A stretch of 64,000 nt of DNA from Argentina anserina. Taxonomy: Eukaryota > Streptophyta > Magnoliopsida > Rosales > Rosaceae. Made by a program: the position numbers and the translations under genes. The stretch covers positions 7,998,001 through 8,062,000 of the forward strand of contig NC_065876.1 in the NCBI RefSeq assembly GCF_933775445.1, read 5' to 3'. Below, piece after piece: positions 59,655 through 64,000 of the stretch. The notes beneath the pieces are model-generated. The model was given only the letters and a program-made list of their open reading frames with translations, had not been told where the DNA came from and ran no database searches. Position 1 is the stretch's first letter. Each line of letters begins with the position of its first letter.

Positions 59655-62600
59655 TCATTCAACCCTTACTTCATGCATCTCAAGGACATCCAACTTTTTG
59701 GGTCTCTTGTAGTTCTTCAACAACAGAGAACAGCATACGACACTAACGGAGGATGCTGCCATTGCAGCTCCTGCAATCCATGGTGGTAATCTGAACCCGG
59801 TGGAAGGAAAAAGGACCCCTGCAGCAATCGGCATTCCAAGCACATTGTAACCCAATGCCCAAACGTAGTTCAAACGAATACGAGAAAAGGTTTTCCGGGA
59901 AAGGTGAATGGCTGTTATAACATCCTCCAAGTTGCTCTTCATGAGAACAATGTCAGCTGCCTCTATTGCAATGTCTGTGCCAGCACCAATTGCCATTCCA
60001 ACATCTGCTGCTACGAGTGCCGGTGAGTCATTGATCCCATCTCCCACCATGGCCACAGTACAGCCTGAAGCCTGTTAATGATAAGAGTACCGATTAATGT
60101 ATGTATTCGAAAGCTACCAAGTTTTTCTGAGAAACAAGTTCTAGACTGAATCTCACCTGCAAATCTTTTATTTTCTCAGCTTTGTGCTGGGGTTTGGCTT
60201 CTGCAATCACCGTCTCGATTTCCGTTTCCTTGGCAATAGAATTGGCTGTACCCCAATTGTCACCTGTAACCATGATACTTCTAACTCCCATAGACTTGAG
60301 TATGGAAATGACTTCTCGAGCACTAGGTTTCAGTGGATCAGATATTGCTACAATTCCTGCTATTTCACTATCTACAGCTATTAGAATCCCAGTTTGAGCC
60401 AATGCTTCAGCTTGTGCAAGTACAACTTCAGCCTCCGGTGGAATGGAAATATTTATGTCCAACATTAAGCTCTTGTTGCCTACAGTTATTTCCTTATTTC
60501 GAACAACTGCCTTCACTCCTTGGCCGGTGATGGATGCGAAGTTTTTTGCTTCTGGCCAGGTATGATTCCCTTCATCTTCTCTGATTTTCTTGGCATAATC
60601 CACAATAGCTTTAGCTAGTGGGTGCTCACTGTTTACCTAATTGACAGTACAGTCACTTATGAATGAACATCATATTTTATTATACTTGAGCTTTATCCTA
60701 AATGTGCCACAACTCTTTCCTACCTCAGTTGCAGCAACAAGTTCGTAGAATTCTTGAGGTAGCATTTTATTAAAGATTTTGGTGCTGACAACCACTGGCT
60801 TCCCAACAGTGAGAGTTCCTGTCTTGTCAAACACAATGCAATTCACCTACATTTACAGGTCAAGAGAAATATGAATTGGTGAGCTGTCTTGAAAAACAAT
60901 GAAATAGCTTCATTACATAACGGCTGCCATAATATTCTACGTACAGCCAAACAAATTTCAGCCATCATGTAAAAATTGAGGAAAATTGGTCCTCTGATTT
61001 TACTGACCAAGCAGTAGAGAGAAATTTGTTATGGTTGTAGGGAAGTGTTGAACCTTATGTGCGCTTTCTAATGCACGTCCGCCTTTGATCAGTATACCTT
61101 GAGATGCACCAACTCCAGTACCAACCATAACGGCGGTAGGAGTTGCTAGGCCTAAAGCACAAGGGCATGCAATGACCATAACCGAGATCCCAAACTGAAG
61201 AGCAAGCTCAAAACTATCAATCGAAGATGGTATCCAAGAACGCGGATAGCTATGGTACTTCCCTGCTAAGAACCAGGCAAGCCAGGTTGAAAATGAAAGT
61301 ATGATCACCTGCAGCATTGACTCATTTGTTAACAAATATGCACAAGAATTACTAACTACTACTGCAAACATGTTGAAGATTATTTCAGATGTATGATATG
61401 GCTTACATTCACGTCAGATTGCTTACCATGGGCACAAAGTATTTGGAAATGCGGTCAGCAAATTTCTGTACAGGAGCTTTAGCCATCTGGGCAGACTCGA
61501 CAAGCCTTACAATCTGTGAAAGCGCACTCTCTGCTCCAACTTTCGTTGCCTTAATATGCAACACTCCATTCTCATTCACGGTACCTCCGATTACTGCATC
61601 ACCCTTACTTTTTGTCACCGGCCTTGCTTCTCCTGTTATCATGCTTTCATTCACATGACTCTGCCCCCACATAACGAGACCATCACATGCTACTTTAGCT
61701 CCAGGAATGGTTTTGATCACATCGTTCTTCTGTATCAACCTGCTATCGATATCTTGCTCATTTATCACATTTCCTTCCCCATCCAAAGTCAGCAAAGTTG
61801 CTGTTTCTGGTGCCAAATTCATAAGCTTTGCAATGGCCTCAGATGTCTTGCCTTTTGCCAGAACCTCTAAATACTTGCCTAGCAAGATGAATGTAATAAG
61901 CATCGAACTAGTCTCAAAAAAATCTGTACCCTTGAAATCCTTATAGTTTGCAGATCTTAAAACTATGTAGACCGAATAGAAGTAGGCTGCATTTGTTCCC
62001 AGAGCAATCAAAACATCCATATTAGCCGAACCATGGCGCAATGCTTTGTAAGATCCAATGTAGAATCTCCTGCCTATGATGAACTGCACTGGAGTGGACA
62101 ACTCCCACCTTATAATCTGACCAACATTCAGCTTATTCACAATTTTAGCATCCAACAACTTCTTGATTCCAGGGATATACATCAAGACCATGGAGGTTAA
62201 AAACACAGGAATTGTGAAAATCAAACTCCACAAAAATAATTTATAGTATTGGTTGATTTCTCTCTGTCTATGAGTGTCCTTCTCTCCTTCAGGATATACC
62301 ATTGCTTTAAAATGTGCAGACCCTGACGACTCAATGATTTCGATGAAGGTTCTTGGTCCCACGATATCTGATCTATAAGAAACTGAAATCTTGTTGAGTT
62401 CAGGAAATGTCTCTATGTCTTGGACGCCAGGAAGTCCTTCAAGAGTTTTTTCTATTGCTCTGATCGACTGTCCTACCTTAATACCATCAACTTTAAGCTC
62501 TATCTTGCTAATGTCTTCCCCTACACTGATAATTTTGGCTTCGAATCCGGTGATCTCTATTGTTTCCAATAGCTGATGGGAGGTAACAATGCTTGGGTCA

Positions 62601-62815
62601 TAATGAACCTCTGCTTCTTCAGTTGCTAAGGCCACCTGAGCTCCTTGCACTCCATGAATTGCTTGCAGAGCTGATTCAACAGTGGTGGAGCAAGATGTGC
62701 AAGTCATTCCACTAATGCTTATTCTGCATACTTGCCTGGTTATGTCATTTGTCTCCTGCTTAATCAGTTTGGCTTCAAACCCAGCATCTCCAATAGCCTC
62801 ACATATTTTGTCCTC
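59655..62815 (-). CDS. HMA5: Copper-transporting P1B-ATPase, HMA5 type (3' part)
   Basis: Five exons visible: 62815-61427, 61308-61054, 60846-60724, 60636-60157, 60071-59655. All are phase 0 with GT-AG introns; 887 codons without a break. Features in order: heavy-metal domain with 'GMTCTSC', a further metal-domain fold lacking CxxC, membrane segments, 'MITGEARP', the ion site '[12 protein letters not shown]', phosphorylation 'DKTGTLT', 'SEHPLAKA', and '[12 protein letters not shown]'. Copper exporters of this type detoxify Cu in roots. Family members are near 1000 residues, so about 100 N-terminal residues with the first metal domain are missing. They are expected in an exon beyond the right edge, and the intron before 62815 exceeds 1.18 kb. 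The symbol is by family likeness. Confidence 0.93.
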
Positions 62816-64000
62816 CTACATATGACAGGCTTGAAACATTAGGCTCAGGATTAAAACTACAGTAAATATCTTTCATTTCTTTGGTATGGTGGAGAAATTT
62901 GTATATGTATTTGATAGGGATCGATCAACATGGTATCTTAAAGGTTTTCTAAGCTAATAGGCCAATTCACACTAAGCGGCCGGACTATGTCATAACACTC
63001 CCTTCCCCATCACCACTAAAAAATATGTTGGAATTTAAATCCAACCAATGTCGGTAGCTTTCGAACTTGAGTATGGGTTTCACATCTAGCTTTTTACTAA
63101 CTCGACCACCTGTGTGTTAGAGAGTTCTATGTGTGTGAGAGAGATATTATGGTTCACTTCCAGAGTTCCATCCATATGGCCTAGGCATGGCATAGCGTTT
63201 CTTACAGAGCAAACAAACATTAATTTGGGTTTAATAGACAATATAAATTTTAGACCACTTCAACAATTACCAACTGACTCGATATATGTGATACTGATCG
63301 ATACAAGTAGCATTGGCTCATCTCAGTCCTCATTTCTTGAGAGTAGGAACTCAAGTGAGTGTATTTGGCTCAAGGATCCACATTTATTAGTTCAAATTGG
63401 TCATCTACATGTATGTTTTATGGCATCTATTTTCACACATAATTTCCTATGGAGTAAAGAGACATAAGAGAAATTTTAAATACACTTCACTAATCTCTTA
63501 ATACACACTCTTACTTAATACACTACCAACTTCATTATTATTATTTTACTAAATACACATCTCAAAGTGCCGAAAATACTCTTATTCTAAAAAAATCATT
63601 AATTAATCATATTATTTAATATAACTATTATATATCTAGTTTTTAAAAAAAATTATTTTCAAATTATACTTTCTATTAGTTTTGGACTTTTGGCTAGCTA
63701 TAAACTTCATTATATATTGAAATGATCATTGTGAATCGATAATTAAATGGAGAACGGTTGTTGTTATAACTCCAACATCAATCTACGTTGAACAAAAACA
63801 TGTATCAAGTTACTCAACATGACGTGCAATTATACAATTGGAAAACTAAGAATTGTTACGATGAAAATATATAATAACAACTAATATGGTTCTAATAAGT
63901 TAGCTACGTTTCCAACAATTCAATCATCACCAAGATGTATTGTCGTCCGAGAAAATGACGTATTTTCTACGCCTAGGTCTAGGTATTGCACAATTTTTTT
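62816..64000 (-). other. Part of HMA5 intron 1
   Basis: After the acceptor TATGTAG/G at 62816 no heavy-metal domain or 'GMTCAAC' motif appears on the minus strand up to the edge, so this is read as intron. The plus-strand frame at 63114-63467 (117 codons) has no family I recognise. The 63480-63600 stretch with repeated AATACAC and CTTAATACAC motifs looks like a MITE remnant. Confidence 0.55.

Noticed and set aside
60182..60530. Plus-strand frames opposite HMA5 exons
   Set aside because: Shadows of the minus-strand ATPase exons, which carry clear motifs.
63114..63467. 117-codon plus frame at the right edge
   Set aside because: Lies in the HMA5 intron, no family likeness, ordinary composition; not enough for a gene.
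1..64000. CRISPR arrays, bacterial operons, prophage or defence systems
   Set aside because: Splicing, LTR and MULE structures show plant nuclear DNA; the tandem repeats seen (24166-24440, 30126-30600) have no regular unique spacers.

Overview
The window reads as nuclear DNA of a flowering plant, most likely a eudicot. The sequence is AT-rich, the genes carry short GT-AG introns, and about two thirds of it is nested transposable elements. A Rosaceae origin is my guess from overall feel only; no search was possible.

Layout. 1-8606: two copies of one decayed Ty1/copia family, tail to tail. The left copy runs off the window; the right copy (2449-8606, minus) is complete, with both LTRs and a 5-base target duplication. 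8607-18732: non-coding repeats, including a stretch like an LTR end (9240-11142) and three elements with long inverted ends and exact 9-base target duplications, typical of Mutator-like (MULE) elements (11748-12812, 13385-14087, 15614-18723). The first carries a solo copia LTR; the third carries a PIF/Harbinger-type insertion. 19184-29021: a Ty1/copia element (plus) split by a 2.6-kb insertion, which itself holds a MULE-type element with a possible captured exon, and by a truncated Ty3/gypsy element (minus) with an 830-base LTR and gag. 29450-30980: another MULE-like element with a 150-base tandem repeat. 35595-36617: a second copy of the MULE that carries the solo LTR. 37610-38960: remnant of a LINE-type ORF1. 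40270-42090: a dead PIF/Harbinger transposase.

Five host genes can be supported. On the minus strand: a six-exon glutathione peroxidase with a transit-like N-terminus (33723-35228), a single-exon MUR3-like exostosin (GT47) glycosyltransferase (46601-48343), a four-C2 MCTP protein of the QUIRKY/FTIP type (48874-51897, with a probable 1.7-kb 5' UTR intron), and the last five exons of an HMA5-type copper P1B-ATPase (59655-62815, first exon beyond the right edge). On the plus strand, between MCTP and HMA5, lies a theta-class glutathione S-transferase whose seven exons keep their splice sites but carry two in-frame stops and a frameshift near the start, so it is called a pseudogene.

The genes do not form a pathway. 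GPX and GST both deal with peroxides or glutathione, HMA5 exports copper, MCTP acts at plasmodesmata and ER-plasma-membrane contacts, and the GT47 enzyme acts on cell-wall polysaccharide in the Golgi. The most unusual structures are the tail-to-tail copia pair with arms of at least 2 kb, two MULE copies sharing one identically placed solo LTR, the possible Pack-MULE inside a multi-level nest, and the freshly broken GST gene.
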